Below, piece by piece: positions 32,732 through 41,136 of a stretch of DNA of 64,000 bases (the stretch's first letter is position 1; the number at the start of each line of letters is the position of its first letter). The translations under genes and the position numbers were made by a program. This DNA is from Clostridia bacterium (GTDB taxonomy: Bacteria; Bacillota; Clostridia; Christensenellales; Aristaeellaceae): assembly GCA_017404985.1 (NCBI GenBank), contig JAFRBK010000011.1, positions 124,001 to 188,000 on the forward strand. Direction: 5' to 3'. The notes under the pieces were generated by a model. The model was not told the DNA's origin and did not search any database. It saw only the letters and a program-made list of their open reading frames with translations.

Positions 32732-33729
32732 GTTGTCTCCTGATCCTCCTTCGGGCTTCCCTCCAGAATCCGATTCATTTCCTCAATCATTTCGGCATCC
32801 TTCAGGCTGAATTTGAATTCCACCCGGCGGGAAGCATCCGGATCTTCCCTGCCGTATTCGTCATACACCAGATCGGAATAGCTCTTTCCCTTAGCGGTCA
32901 GGATCTTCTGCAGCATCGCCTTCTGATCCTTTGTCAGGCTCTTCAGGTTCAGGCAGTACAGCGCCACCTGCAGGGCCCGCTCCTGGCTCAGCTTCAGGTT
33001 GTTATCATAGGAGCCGGAGGAGTCCGTATGCCCTTCAATGATGATTTCGCCCAGATAGTCGGAGTATTCCGGCCGCAGCAGCACTTCCAGATAGATCGGA
33101 ATAAACCGGTCCAGCAGCGCCTGGCCTTCCGCCTTGATCACATATTTCCCCGTTTCAAAGAACACCGCGCTGTCCAGCACGATATCGCCGGTGTTGGGGT
33201 CCACGGTAGCTTTCATGTTCGCCTTGTTCAGGCTGGAGGAAAGGTCCTGGATGATGTCGGCCTTCACGCCGATCAGCGCGTCGATCCGTTTCGCCTGGGT
33301 GGCCAGCGCCAGCTGCTGCTCTTCCACCTTCTTCGTCGCGGCATCCAGGTCCGCCTGCTTCAGCGCCAGCGCGGCCTGCAGCTCTTCCAGCTCCTTCTCC
33401 CGCGTGATCAGGATGATGTTGGCCTCGTTCAGTTCCTCTTCCTTCGCGGTCAGGGTATCCCGCAGGGTATCCAGATCCGCCTGAATCACGATCAGGGTCT
33501 TTTCCTTCTCAGCCAGCTCATCCTGGGCCAGATTCAGCGCAGCCGTCTGCAGCTCCAGCTCCTTCGTCTTGGTTTCCAGCATGCTGAAATACTGGTACAG
33601 GCTGTAACAGAGGACCAGCACGAAGATCAGCAGCAGCGCCGCCATCATGTCGGAATAGCTGATCCAGCTGGCGCCGCCTCCGGAGGAGCCCCTGGCCGCG
33701 CGCCGGTTATGGATTCGTTGCCGTGCCAT
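32728..33729 (-). CDS. ZorB-like/MotB-like protein with OmpA domain
   Basis: 333 residues. One membrane helix near the N-terminus holds the proton-carrying Asp in WISYSDMMAALLLIF (about 22-36). A long coiled coil follows (about 50-165), then an OmpA-type peptidoglycan-binding domain with IIIEGHTDSSGSYDNN and LSQERALQVALYCL. It starts 3 bp after the ZorA-like gene. In Zorya, ZorA and ZorB form an ion-driven motor anchored in the wall. No flagellar genes are in the window, and the coiled coil is longer than in MotB. Confidence 0.82.
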   Translation of the reverse strand: MARQRIHNRRAARGSSGGGASWISYSDMMAALLLIFVLVLCYSLYQYFSMLETKTKELELQTAALNLAQDELAEKEKTLIVIQADLDTLRDTLTAKEEELNEANIILITREKELEELQAALALKQADLDAATKKVEEQQLALATQAKRIDALIGVKADIIQDLSSSLNKANMKATVDPNTGDIVLDSAVFFETGKYVIKAEGQALLDRFIPIYLEVLLRPEYSDYLGEIIIEGHTDSSGSYDNNLKLSQERALQVALYCLNLKSLTKDQKAMLQKILTAKGKSYSDLVYDEYGREDPDASRRVEFKFSLKDAEMIEEMNRILEGSPKEDQETT

Positions 33730-33732
33730 GCC

Positions 33733-35010
33733 TTATCCCTCCCGGGAAAGCGCGTCCAGCGTCCTGGAGATGGCCTTCACATTCTCATTCAGGGCGGCGG
33801 TGTTCTCCCGCAGGTCCTTCAGGGAATCGCTTTCATTTTCCCCGATCCCCTGAATCTTTTCCGTCAGGTCGTCCATCAGCTTTCCAAGTTGCTTGCTCTC
33901 CTCCTGCATCCGCTCCAGCAGCTCCGTGCTCCTTTTTTCAAAGTTCACGTCCCTGTCCCGGACTTCGTTGATCGTGCCCATGTAGTTATCAAACTTATCC
34001 AGGATATGGTTCGTCATTTCCTCCAGCGCACGGGCATTCCGGATGATCTCCTGCGCGTTTTCCAGGGTCTCCCCGGTTTGCTGCGCGGCCTGCATCTGGG
34101 CTCCGGTCAGGCTTGTCATCGCCCCGGCCAGCTGGGCAAACTGCCCGCCCATGCGACGGTCCATTTCCTCCAGGAAACGGCCCACGATATGGTTAACACC
34201 GTCGATCTGGTTCCGCGTCGCCGCAACGATAAAGCGGTCCATGCTGTCCCCCACGGGCGACAGCGCCCGGTTCACGGCCCGGCCTACATTCTCCGCCATC
34301 CGCTCCGCCAGGGTTTCATTGATGCCCTGCAGCATAAAGTTCCGATCCTGGTTCTGGCAGATCAGCTGCACATCGTTATCCAACGGCCGGGACATGGCCA
34401 ACTGGGTAAAGCTGGTCACGAAGTCGTCGATGGCCCGGTAGCTGGAGCCCTGGGAAATCCGGTTCAGCATGTTGAACACGATGCTGCAGCTGATGCCGGC
34501 CACGGAGGTTCCGAAAGCAAAGCGCATCCCCTGCAGCAGGTTCGGGATGCCTTCCACCAGCTGGGTCGCATCCGCGAAATTCAGGGAGGAAAGCCCCCGG
34601 CTCAGCCCCATGAAGGTCCCCAAAATGCCCAGGGAGGTCAGCAGGTTCGGAATCAGGTCTGCCAGCGTGGCGTTCCCAGGCCCGTGGGTCACAGTATCAT
34701 CATTGATATAGTCCTCCACATTCGTCGGCAGGCCCCGACGGTCCAGCTGCTCCGCATTCTGCAGAAAGCGCAGCCAGCTGCCCTTCAGCCGCCGGCCCAT
34801 AAAGCGGGCTTCCTGCCAGACGGGTTTTTCCGTCTTCTTCCCCGCCTCATCCTGCAGTTTGGAAATTGCCCTGCGCAGGGCACCGGTGGTGCTCCACAGG
34901 GGAAAAAGGCATTTAAAAACGCCGATCAGCGTCACGATCGCGATCGCGCCGTAAACCAGATAATCCGCCAGATCCGGCAGCATTGCGGTCACCTTGGACA
35001 AATCCGGCAT
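33733..35010 (-). CDS. ZorA-like/MotA-TolQ-ExbB channel protein with coiled-coil tail
   Basis: 425 residues. Membrane helices lie at about 18-38, 116-135 and 158-180, with LADLIPNLLTSLGILGTFMG and FGTSVAGISCSIVFN as the conserved channel helices of MotA/TolQ/ExbB proteins. Residues about 200-425 are helical and largely coiled coil, ending inside the cytoplasm, as in ZorA, though the tail is shorter than in characterised ZorA. First gene of a tight three-gene operon. Known Zorya systems also carry effectors (ZorC and ZorD, or ZorE), which are not seen here; a non-defence role is possible. Confidence 0.8.
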   Translation of the reverse strand: MPDLSKVTAMLPDLADYLVYGAIAIVTLIGVFKCLFPLWSTTGALRRAISKLQDEAGKKTEKPVWQEARFMGRRLKGSWLRFLQNAEQLDRRGLPTNVEDYINDDTVTHGPGNATLADLIPNLLTSLGILGTFMGLSRGLSSLNFADATQLVEGIPNLLQGMRFAFGTSVAGISCSIVFNMLNRISQGSSYRAIDDFVTSFTQLAMSRPLDNDVQLICQNQDRNFMLQGINETLAERMAENVGRAVNRALSPVGDSMDRFIVAATRNQIDGVNHIVGRFLEEMDRRMGGQFAQLAGAMTSLTGAQMQAAQQTGETLENAQEIIRNARALEEMTNHILDKFDNYMGTINEVRDRDVNFEKRSTELLERMQEESKQLGKLMDDLTEKIQGIGENESDSLKDLRENTAALNENVKAISRTLDALSREG

Positions 35011-35167
35011 TTCACTCGCCTCCCAATATCGGATAGGCTATTATACCATCATCTTTTCGAAATGTAAATGAAACATTTCCTTAATATAACGTCCTGTGGG
35101 TGCGCCTGTCGGACCCCTCAGGCCATGTCTTTATACCGTCCCAACGAAAATGTATGCCGGAACGCAA

Positions 35168-35202
35168 AGCGCCGGCGATGCCACAAAAGCAACACCGGCG
35201 CT
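35168..35202. terminator. Hairpin after the XRE gene
   Basis: AGCGCCGG (35168-35175) pairs perfectly with CCGGCGCT (35195-35202). It lies between the end of the XRE gene (35219) and the ZorA-like gene and may separate the two transcripts. No strong T run follows. Confidence 0.5.
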
Positions 35203-35218
35203 GATGAAACAAACACCG

Positions 35219-35458
35219 TTATGGTTCCAAAGCCGTTCGGGCAAGAAATACATCCGCCGGGATTTTATAAAAGTCACACAGGACCACCATATGGTGAATC
35301 GGGAGCTCATTGACCCCGCGCTCATACCGGGCATACATGGTCTGGCTGGTTCCGATCGCCCGGGCCACCTGACCCTGGGTCAGCCCGGCTTTCAGCCGCA
35401 GCTCCCGCATCCTGGCAACATATGGCAGCCGAATCTGTCTGGGAGCCTTCTTTTCCAT
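35219..35458 (-). CDS. XRE-type helix-turn-helix regulator
   Basis: 79 residues covering one Cro/C1-type HTH: MRELRLKAGLTQGQVARAIG, then TSQTMYARYERGVNELPI and a closing helix. GAGGG lies upstream. It lies 208 bp upstream of the ZorAB-like operon on the same strand, so it is a likely regulator of it. Confidence 0.88.
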   Translation of the reverse strand: MEKKAPRQIRLPYVARMRELRLKAGLTQGQVARAIGTSQTMYARYERGVNELPIHHMVVLCDFYKIPADVFLARTALEP

Positions 35459-35852
35459 TTGCCCGTCCTCCCTCCGTTGTCCTTCGCCGCTTCTTCAGCC
35501 ACAATCCCTGCAGAATAAGCCTGCAGGGACTGTGGAATTTCATCATATATTATATTTTGAAATTTGACGGATTCAAAGCGTTTAGGGACAAGATGACGGC
35601 GAAGTGTGACGAAATGACAAATTGTTTTTCGCGAATGGGTTTTCCTATCAGCAAGCGCCAGGCATCCGGAAAAACAAGGACGAGCCCGGGGAGCCTCAGT
35701 TCCCGGTATAGGGTACAAACGGGATTTTATGCATCAACGCCCAGCCCTGCGCCGTCCCGCCGGCGGGGCCGTATGCGCTTCGGCCCACCCGCTTTTTCTT
35801 GCATTCATCCCGGACGACAGATACAATACTATCCATAAAGGAGTGGGGCAGC

Positions 35853-36230
35853 ATGAAACCGATTGCGCTGATCGTGGCCGTTTTTCTTTTCTTTACTCTT
35901 TTTCCTCCCGCGCCGGTCCAACCCAGCGCAATTACCGTTACGCCGCTGTCCGTTCCTGCTTCGGCTTCCGCCGGTGAGCAGCTCAGCCTCCGGTTTTCCG
36001 TCTCCGGCGGCGAGGGTTTTCTGTATTATCAGGTGTGGCTGGAAACCTGGTACGGCGGCCAATGGCACTATCCGGGGTTTCCCGGCCGCACGTTCATGAA
36101 CAGCCGCACCTTTTCCGTTTCGCTGGACGTGCCGCCCGGATCCGCTGAAAAAGTCCGGGTCGGCCTGTTTGTTACGGATAATCATTCCAACCAGGCAGAA
36201 TGGCTGAGCGAAGAGATCCCGATCGAATAA
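35853..36230 (+). CDS. Small secreted Ig-like protein
   Basis: 125 residues from ATG 35853 with AAAGGAG upstream. Signal peptide 1-25. The mature part is a single beta-sandwich with GEQLSLRFSVSGGEGFLYYQ and the later VRVGLFVTDNHSNQAEW. No anchor seen. Function unknown. The 394-bp gap upstream (35459-35852) shows no other gene. Confidence 0.65.
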   Translation: MKPIALIVAVFLFFTLFPPAPVQPSAITVTPLSVPASASAGEQLSLRFSVSGGEGFLYYQVWLETWYGGQWHYPGFPGRTFMNSRTFSVSLDVPPGSAEKVRVGLFVTDNHSNQAEWLSEEIPIE

Positions 36231-36257
36231 TCCCCCGAGGCCTCAGCCCCGTCCGGT

Positions 36258-37082
36258 TCACTTTCCCTTACTTTTTTTGACGAAGAAGAATCCGAGCCCC
36301 GCCAGGCCCACAATCAGCAGAACCACCCAAAGGGGGAAGGCGGCTTCATCGCCGGTTTTGGGAACGGAGGTCGGGGCCGCGGTCGGCGCGGCCGTGGGAG
36401 CTGCGGTCGGCGCCGGGGTCGGGGTCGGCGCAGCCGCCTTCATCTGAATCGTTGCGGCAGCGCTGCCATCGGTGAAGTTCACTTTGAGTTTGTGTTCTCC
36501 TTCGGAAAGAGTATCCAGATACGCGCCTTTCAGGGTCAGAATCAGGCTGCCTTTTTTGTGGGTATAGTTTTCTTCCGACACCAGTTCCCCGTCCATGGTG
36601 ACGCTTCTGAATTTTTCATTTTCCGTAGATTGCCCATCGCTACACTTGAAGGTAAACACGGCATCCTCTCCGCTGCCGGAAACATGCTCCGCGCCCTGCG
36701 CGTCCGTTTCATCATAGGTGATTCCGTTGGCGGGATAGGTGTAGGTGTAGACCATGTCCCGGGAAATGACCCGTTCCGTGGTCGGTACAACATCCCACGA
36801 GCCATCCTTTTTATACCCGAGATCTGGATTTTCGGGCTTCGGGATATCTTTTTCCGAAAGCGTCAGCAGAAGATCCTCGTCTTCGCGGCGGGAAAGCACC
36901 ACCGTATATTGAGTCTTTCCCTGATTGTCCAGCGCACCATTCACCGATTTGAACGTGACATTGTAGGAAATGATGATAAACGGTTCGTCTACCGCCAAGC
37001 TGTTTTCCCATTCCGGCACAAGGCCAATCACCAGCGCCACACACAGCAGGAATCCCAACAGTTTCTTTCTCCAGCCCTTCAT
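36258..37082 (-). CDS. Cell-wall-anchored protein with PKTGD sorting signal
   Basis: 274 residues from ATG 37082 with GGGGGA upstream; the open frame to 37322 lacks a ribosome site. Signal peptide 1-30. Residues about 100-200 hold a beta-rich module whose end, GSLILTLKGAYLDTLSEGEH, is nearly the same as in the MBG wall protein at 4538. A spacer of PTPAP/TAAP repeats (about 210-235) leads to SVPKTGDEAAFPLW, a membrane helix and KKSKGK, a typical sortase substrate tail. Ligand unknown. Confidence 0.85.
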   Translation of the reverse strand: MKGWRKKLLGFLLCVALVIGLVPEWENSLAVDEPFIIISYNVTFKSVNGALDNQGKTQYTVVLSRREDEDLLLTLSEKDIPKPENPDLGYKKDGSWDVVPTTERVISRDMVYTYTYPANGITYDETDAQGAEHVSGSGEDAVFTFKCSDGQSTENEKFRSVTMDGELVSEENYTHKKGSLILTLKGAYLDTLSEGEHKLKVNFTDGSAAATIQMKAAAPTPTPAPTAAPTAAPTAAPTSVPKTGDEAAFPLWVVLLIVGLAGLGFFFVKKSKGK

Positions 37083-37330
37083 TTTTCCATCCCCCGTTTC
37101 CGCGACGAAGCGAATCCAGAATATATCGTTTCCGTCACGCCCGAAGCCATTTTTCCCACATAATGTTTTATCACTTTCCGCGCCCTGTGTACAGTAGAAA
37201 TTTGCAACTTGAGGCATTGCGGATAAGAGTAAAAGCCAGCCAGAAGCGGGCTGGCGCTGTTTCCGATTTTTTGCAGATTCTGCATGTGAAGAAGAATTGG
37301 GCAAAGGAAGAACATCAGCCAAGTGGAGAC

Positions 37331-38470
37331 TTATTGGTGTTCGGGTAAAGTCGGGGTTGAATCAGGTGGTACCGGAACTGTTCTGGGCTTGTTGATCAAC
37401 CCGGTCAGGTAGCCCAGAATCGTCTGGCCGCTACTCAGCCCCAGGCGGCCGATCAGCCGGAGGCCTTCCTGCTGCTGGTCCTTCGGGAGGGCCTTGATGG
37501 CGTTGAGGATGGACTCGGTGGTTTTCCATTTATCCTTGCTCATGCTGCTGAAGCGGCCCTGGCCGGTGGACTCAATCAGGGAAAAGATGATTTCCGTGAA
37601 TTTCTGGCGGGATTCGTCATCCATGGATTCCAGCCAGTTGCTCAGAGACTTGTCAATCAGCTTGCTGAAGCCGGAAAGCCGGGCCCGGACAAAGCGGTTG
37701 CGGTTCACCTGCCAGGTGAGCGCATCATGCTGGGTGATGCCCAGGGCAGAGCTTTTTACCACCAGGGGCTCCTCATGGCCGGCAAACAGCAGGCCGATGA
37801 CGGAGCTGTCCGGAACGATGCTCGTCACCTTCGGCAGAATCCGCTGGAATTCCTCCCGGGAGACGATTTCGTCCCGGAAGCCCGGGCCATCGTTGCTGTA
37901 CACCTCCAGGATCCTTTCCTGCCGGTTGCAGAAGGCGGAGGCGTAAACCGCCAGATTACCGCCCTTGGAATGGCCGCCCACCCGGAGATTGCCGTTGATG
38001 CCGTTCAGATACTGCACGGCCAGGCGCTGACCCTCCGTTTCATTCATAAAGCTGAAATTGAAATCTTCCTTCCAGCCGGCCACCGTGCCATCCGTGCCCC
38101 GGAAGGCCACATAATCCGTATTGTCCTCCAGGCGAAAGGTGACCGCCGCGACCTGGTGGGTGTCGTCACTTTCATCCAGATAGCACCGGAGGGCCATACT
38201 GCCGAAACGGCGGCCTTCCACCATCTCCTCCATCAGGAGGGGGGCCTTGGCGGTGAAGGATTTATTGGCGGCGATTTCCTGCTTCGTATGGCGGGAAAAG
38301 AACTCCCGGCAGGCATCCGAAAGGCGGACCTCGCTGCCGTCCGAGGGAACGATGCCGCTGAAATTGGTATAGGAGAGCTCCGCCAGCACCAGGTTATCCA
38401 CCTCGTTGAACGGATCCACCGAAAGCGGAATATCCGCCCGCCACTTCAGATAATCAAAGATGCCAGCCAT
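37331..38470 (-). CDS. DUF2974 (Mbeg1-like) alpha/beta hydrolase
   Basis: 379 residues. The lipase elbow GGHSKGGNLAVYAS (about 166-179) with the preceding TDYVAFRGTDGTVAGWKEDF (about 116-135) identifies DUF2974. The C-terminal about 120 residues are helical. No signal peptide. Family members occur widely in Firmicutes; substrate unknown. AGGAAG lies upstream of the ATG. Confidence 0.88.
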   Translation of the reverse strand: MAGIFDYLKWRADIPLSVDPFNEVDNLVLAELSYTNFSGIVPSDGSEVRLSDACREFFSRHTKQEIAANKSFTAKAPLLMEEMVEGRRFGSMALRCYLDESDDTHQVAAVTFRLEDNTDYVAFRGTDGTVAGWKEDFNFSFMNETEGQRLAVQYLNGINGNLRVGGHSKGGNLAVYASAFCNRQERILEVYSNDGPGFRDEIVSREEFQRILPKVTSIVPDSSVIGLLFAGHEEPLVVKSSALGITQHDALTWQVNRNRFVRARLSGFSKLIDKSLSNWLESMDDESRQKFTEIIFSLIESTGQGRFSSMSKDKWKTTESILNAIKALPKDQQQEGLRLIGRLGLSSGQTILGYLTGLINKPRTVPVPPDSTPTLPEHQ

Positions 38471-38756
38471 CGCCTGAACTTCCTTTCTTCTTCGCTGCCC
38501 ACCTGAGTTTTCCCTTCCATGCCGCCTCTGGGGATCGGCTTTTTCTCCGCCGGAAGGACGGGAACGGTTCCCTGTTCCATTGCACCGATTATACCAGTTT
38601 TCCGGAGCGGAAACAAGGAACCGCGGCGTGCCGGAACGGGCGCTTTTTCCCCAGGCTATTTTCCCGAAGAAGCTTCACAGCCCGTTCATATGCCGGTCAC
38701 AATCCTCTGGTAGGATACAGACAAACGAAGGTGAAAACCTTCTTCATGATAGATCA

Positions 38757-38794
38757 CTGTCCCGCTCCAACCGGCGCCGGTTCGAGCGGGACAG
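38757..38794. repeat. 38-bp near-perfect palindrome
   Basis: Arm CTGTCCCGCTC-C-AACCGGC is followed at once by GCCGGTT-C-GAGCGGGACAG: 18 of 19 pairs match, with one C/C mismatch and no loop. No T run on either side, so it is not a usual terminator. It lies in the 650-bp gene-free stretch 38471-39120. Confidence 0.8.
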
Positions 38795-38855
38795 ACAATT
38801 TGGGGGAAAGGCGGCTGGACAGGAAGGCAGTTTTGGGGGAGAGGCCATTGAGGCA

Positions 38856-39078
38856 GAAAAAAAGCGCTCTTTTTTCGAAGAGTGCTTTTTTGATGGCCCA
38901 GGGAGCCGATGCCCTCGTTTTTTCACCCGCTATGTATAAGCAGGCTGGTGCCCTGCCGTGTGACTCTGCCGTCCCCTGGCGCTAAAAGCGGGGGCATGGC
39001 ATATCACCCAATGGACCCGGGCTCCATTTTATGAAATGTGGGGAAAACCGAAAAGCTGTCGCGAACCCCAGGTGATCT
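38856..39078 (-). ncRNA. Candidate noncoding RNA with own promoter and terminator
   Basis: A minus-strand transcript of about 223 nt is predicted from the promoter at 39085-39113 to a terminator (AAGCACTCTT / AAGAGCGCTT, then seven T) at 38856-38887. No open frame of note lies in it. It folds well: a 5' domain closed by AUCACCU/GGGUGAU (39070-39076 with 39003-39009) that holds UGGGG/CCCCA and AAUGGA/UCCAUU hairpins, then a GCC-GCCCC...GGGG-GGC hairpin and a GCAGG/CCUGC hairpin. Size and promoter strength suit a housekeeping or regulatory RNA. I could not match it to SRP RNA, RNase P RNA or tmRNA; 6S RNA remains possible but unproven. Confidence 0.6.
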
Positions 39079-39084
39079 GACCAT

Positions 39085-39113
39085 ATTATAACCGTTTTAT
39101 CCCCTGCCGTCAA
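39085..39113 (-). promoter_or_regulatory. Consensus sigma-A promoter
   Basis: On the minus strand TTGACG (39113-39108) and TATAAT (39090-39085) are separated by exactly 17 bp. This is the best -10/-35 pair noticed in the window. The TPM gene ends only 8 bp upstream of it, so it serves the noncoding stretch downstream. Confidence 0.85.
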
Positions 39114-39120
39114 TAGGGAA

Positions 39121-40035
39121 TCAAAAGTGGTGGCCGCCTCCGCCGTGGCTCATGCCGCCGGAGGAAACATGGACGCCGCTGCCGTGGCCGCCTCCGCCTC
39201 CTCCCCCGCCGCCTCCGCCGCCGGAGGAAACCCGCGTGCGATGGACGGTTTCGCGAAGGAATGTTTTATCATCCACGGTGTAGTTGACCGCACTCTGGGT
39301 GGACTTATTGAACTGATAGGTTTTCCGACGGAGCCCGTAGCGCATGTTGATGAGCAGAAGCACAATGCCCATCGTGGTGACACCCCCGAAGCCGGCCAGC
39401 ACCAGCTCACCCGTCGTGAGCATATTATACAGGCCCGTCAGGCGGCGCCCGGTTTCGCTGTCATAGCGGAAATGCCCCTCCCGGATGCCCTTGGACAGAA
39501 TCTTCTGCAGGGTTCGGAGCAGGCTGAGGACCGCCTGTCCATACTTCCTCCGGCCCAGGTTTTCGTCCGCGGAAGAGAGCAGCTGCTCCTGCCGGCTGTC
39601 ATCAATATAATCAATCATGTCGCCAGCGGTGCTGACATAGCTGACCCGGTTATTCATATCCAGCACATAAAGGATACCGGCCCGGTCTTCCCCGATGCCC
39701 ATGCCCTGATTCTCAAACCAGGCATCGGCATAGGCCATGGTCTGCTCCTCCGTTTGGTCGCTCCGGTTTTTCGGCACCCGCTGCGTGGTCAGCACGCCGC
39801 AGTCCATCTGATACTCCGTCTGGACCTGGTCGATCACGGATTGAATCTGGGTTTTTTCATCATCGCCGAGGAGTCCGCACTCATCCCAGATCCGGGTTTC
39901 CCCGGCCACGGATGAACTCGACGCAGCCGGATCCGCAGCCGTCTGGGACGCGGCCGTTTCCGCCCCGGCAAGGGGGAGCAGGAGGGCCAGGAGCAAAAGC
40001 GCCGCTAAAACCGCGGCTCCGAATCTCTTCACCAC
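39121..40035 (-). CDS. TPM-domain secreted/membrane protein with Gly-rich tail
   Basis: 304 residues from GTG 40035, which lies 9 bp after GGGAGG; a longer frame exists but lacks a ribosome site. Signal peptide 1-25. A TPM (YgcG-like) domain covers about 45-165 with WDECGLLGDDEKTQIQSVID and AGILYVLDMNNRVSYVSTAG. One membrane helix lies at about 210-232. The end is a run of glycines followed by GGGGHHF, the usual tail of this family. It overlaps the zinc-ribbon gene by 7 bp, a frequent partnership. Role unknown. Confidence 0.85.
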   Translation of the reverse strand: MVKRFGAAVLAALLLLALLLPLAGAETAASQTAADPAASSSSVAGETRIWDECGLLGDDEKTQIQSVIDQVQTEYQMDCGVLTTQRVPKNRSDQTEEQTMAYADAWFENQGMGIGEDRAGILYVLDMNNRVSYVSTAGDMIDYIDDSRQEQLLSSADENLGRRKYGQAVLSLLRTLQKILSKGIREGHFRYDSETGRRLTGLYNMLTTGELVLAGFGGVTTMGIVLLLINMRYGLRRKTYQFNKSTQSAVNYTVDDKTFLRETVHRTRVSSGGGGGGGGGGGGHGSGVHVSSGGMSHGGGGHHF

Positions 40036-41084
40036 AGGAAAGCACCTCCCAGACAGAGCAGCCCGCACACCAGGCCGCCGGCCGCGCCCGCCACGGCCAG
40101 CAGCTTGCCCCAATGAATCGGAAGCTTGCCGCAGACCTTGCCGTTCTGGCCGTTCATCATATAATAATACACCCGATTCTTCGCCTGATGGACATAGGTC
40201 AGCACCCAGGCGGGCAGCAGCACATAACGCTCCCTTACCTCCGTGGGGGAGAAGCTTTCCTTGCCGGAGACACCGCTGAGCCCAAGGCTTCTGGTCATCA
40301 TCTCCCGCACATAACCCCGGGCCTCCTGCAGCATATCGCTTTCCACATCCGCCTTCTCCACATCCCGCTTCTCCGCCAGGAAGCCGCTGAGATAGCCCGC
40401 GGAAAAGGATTTCATGCTCTTCAGGTCATAGGGATGGATGCCGTCGGACAGCTGGCGGTCCGCCTGGACCAGCGCCTTGCGGACCATATCCCGGAAGGCG
40501 AGCTGCCCTTCCCGGTGCAGCTGGTAATACCGGGTGGTGGTAATGATCCAGTTGCCTGTGGTAACGCTGCTGACCGTATGCCCTTCGCCATCGAAGGTTC
40601 CCTGGCCGTCGATATCCCCGATCCAGTAAGGATAATAGACGCCGGAAAAGTCCTCCATCTGGGCCTCGGAAAAGAACTTCCGGTCCACAAAATGATGCTT
40701 CCGGATATACTGGCTGAACTGCTCCTTCGCTTCATCCTCTGTCAGCACGAAGGGGATCACGCCGTCCGGCGTATAGCCCGCCGTGACCCGGTCGCTGATC
40801 ACCACGGGGTTATGGCAGAAATAGCATCGGGTGGCCGCGGTGGTTTCCCCGGTCACGATCTGCGCGCCGCAGTTGGCGCAGTGGTACTCCTTCAGCCTGC
40901 CGCCCCGGGATTCCTTCTCCCTGTTTTCCTTTTCCGCCTCCTGCTGCTGGCTGGCGGAAAACTCCCGGAGCTGGGCTTCCGAAAACTCGGAGCCGCAGTA
41001 GCCGCAGGCAAAAGCATTCTTTCCCGGATCAAACTCCAGATAGGCGCCACAGGACGGACACTTGAAATTCATGGTTCCGGCCAT
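40029..41084 (-). CDS. Zinc-ribbon membrane protein, partner of TPM protein
   Basis: 351 residues. Two zinc ribbons at the N-terminus: FKCPSCGAYLEF...CGYCGSEF (about 8-32) and YHCANCGAQIVTG...CYFCHNP (about 67-92). A middle domain with VIPFVLTEDEAKEQFSQYI follows, and a C-terminal membrane helix (about 328-350). This layout is common in Firmicutes beside TPM proteins and resembles primosomal-N-like zinc-ribbon proteins. Function unknown. Confidence 0.8.
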   Translation of the reverse strand: MAGTMNFKCPSCGAYLEFDPGKNAFACGYCGSEFSEAQLREFSASQQQEAEKENREKESRGGRLKEYHCANCGAQIVTGETTAATRCYFCHNPVVISDRVTAGYTPDGVIPFVLTEDEAKEQFSQYIRKHHFVDRKFFSEAQMEDFSGVYYPYWIGDIDGQGTFDGEGHTVSSVTTGNWIITTTRYYQLHREGQLAFRDMVRKALVQADRQLSDGIHPYDLKSMKSFSAGYLSGFLAEKRDVEKADVESDMLQEARGYVREMMTRSLGLSGVSGKESFSPTEVRERYVLLPAWVLTYVHQAKNRVYYYMMNGQNGKVCGKLPIHWGKLLAVAGAAGGLVCGLLCLGGAFLW

Positions 41085-41136
41085 CGGTTATCCTCCCTTC
41101 CGCGGGTCTTGCTCATGAAAAAAAACGTAATACGCT

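Noticed and set aside
32728-35010. Flagellar stator genes motA/motB
   Set aside because: The channel protein has a long coiled-coil tail and the anchor protein a long coiled coil before OmpA, as in ZorAB; no flagellar or chemotaxis gene is nearby.
33028-35067. A plus-strand open frame of 679 codons
   Set aside because: Antisense shadow of the ZorA-like and ZorB-like genes; no ribosome site and no recognisable domain.
38856-39078. Firm assignment of the noncoding RNA as 6S, SRP, RNase P or tmRNA
   Set aside because: None of the invariant sequence motifs of SRP RNA, RNase P RNA or tmRNA is visible, and 6S has too little primary conservation to call by eye.
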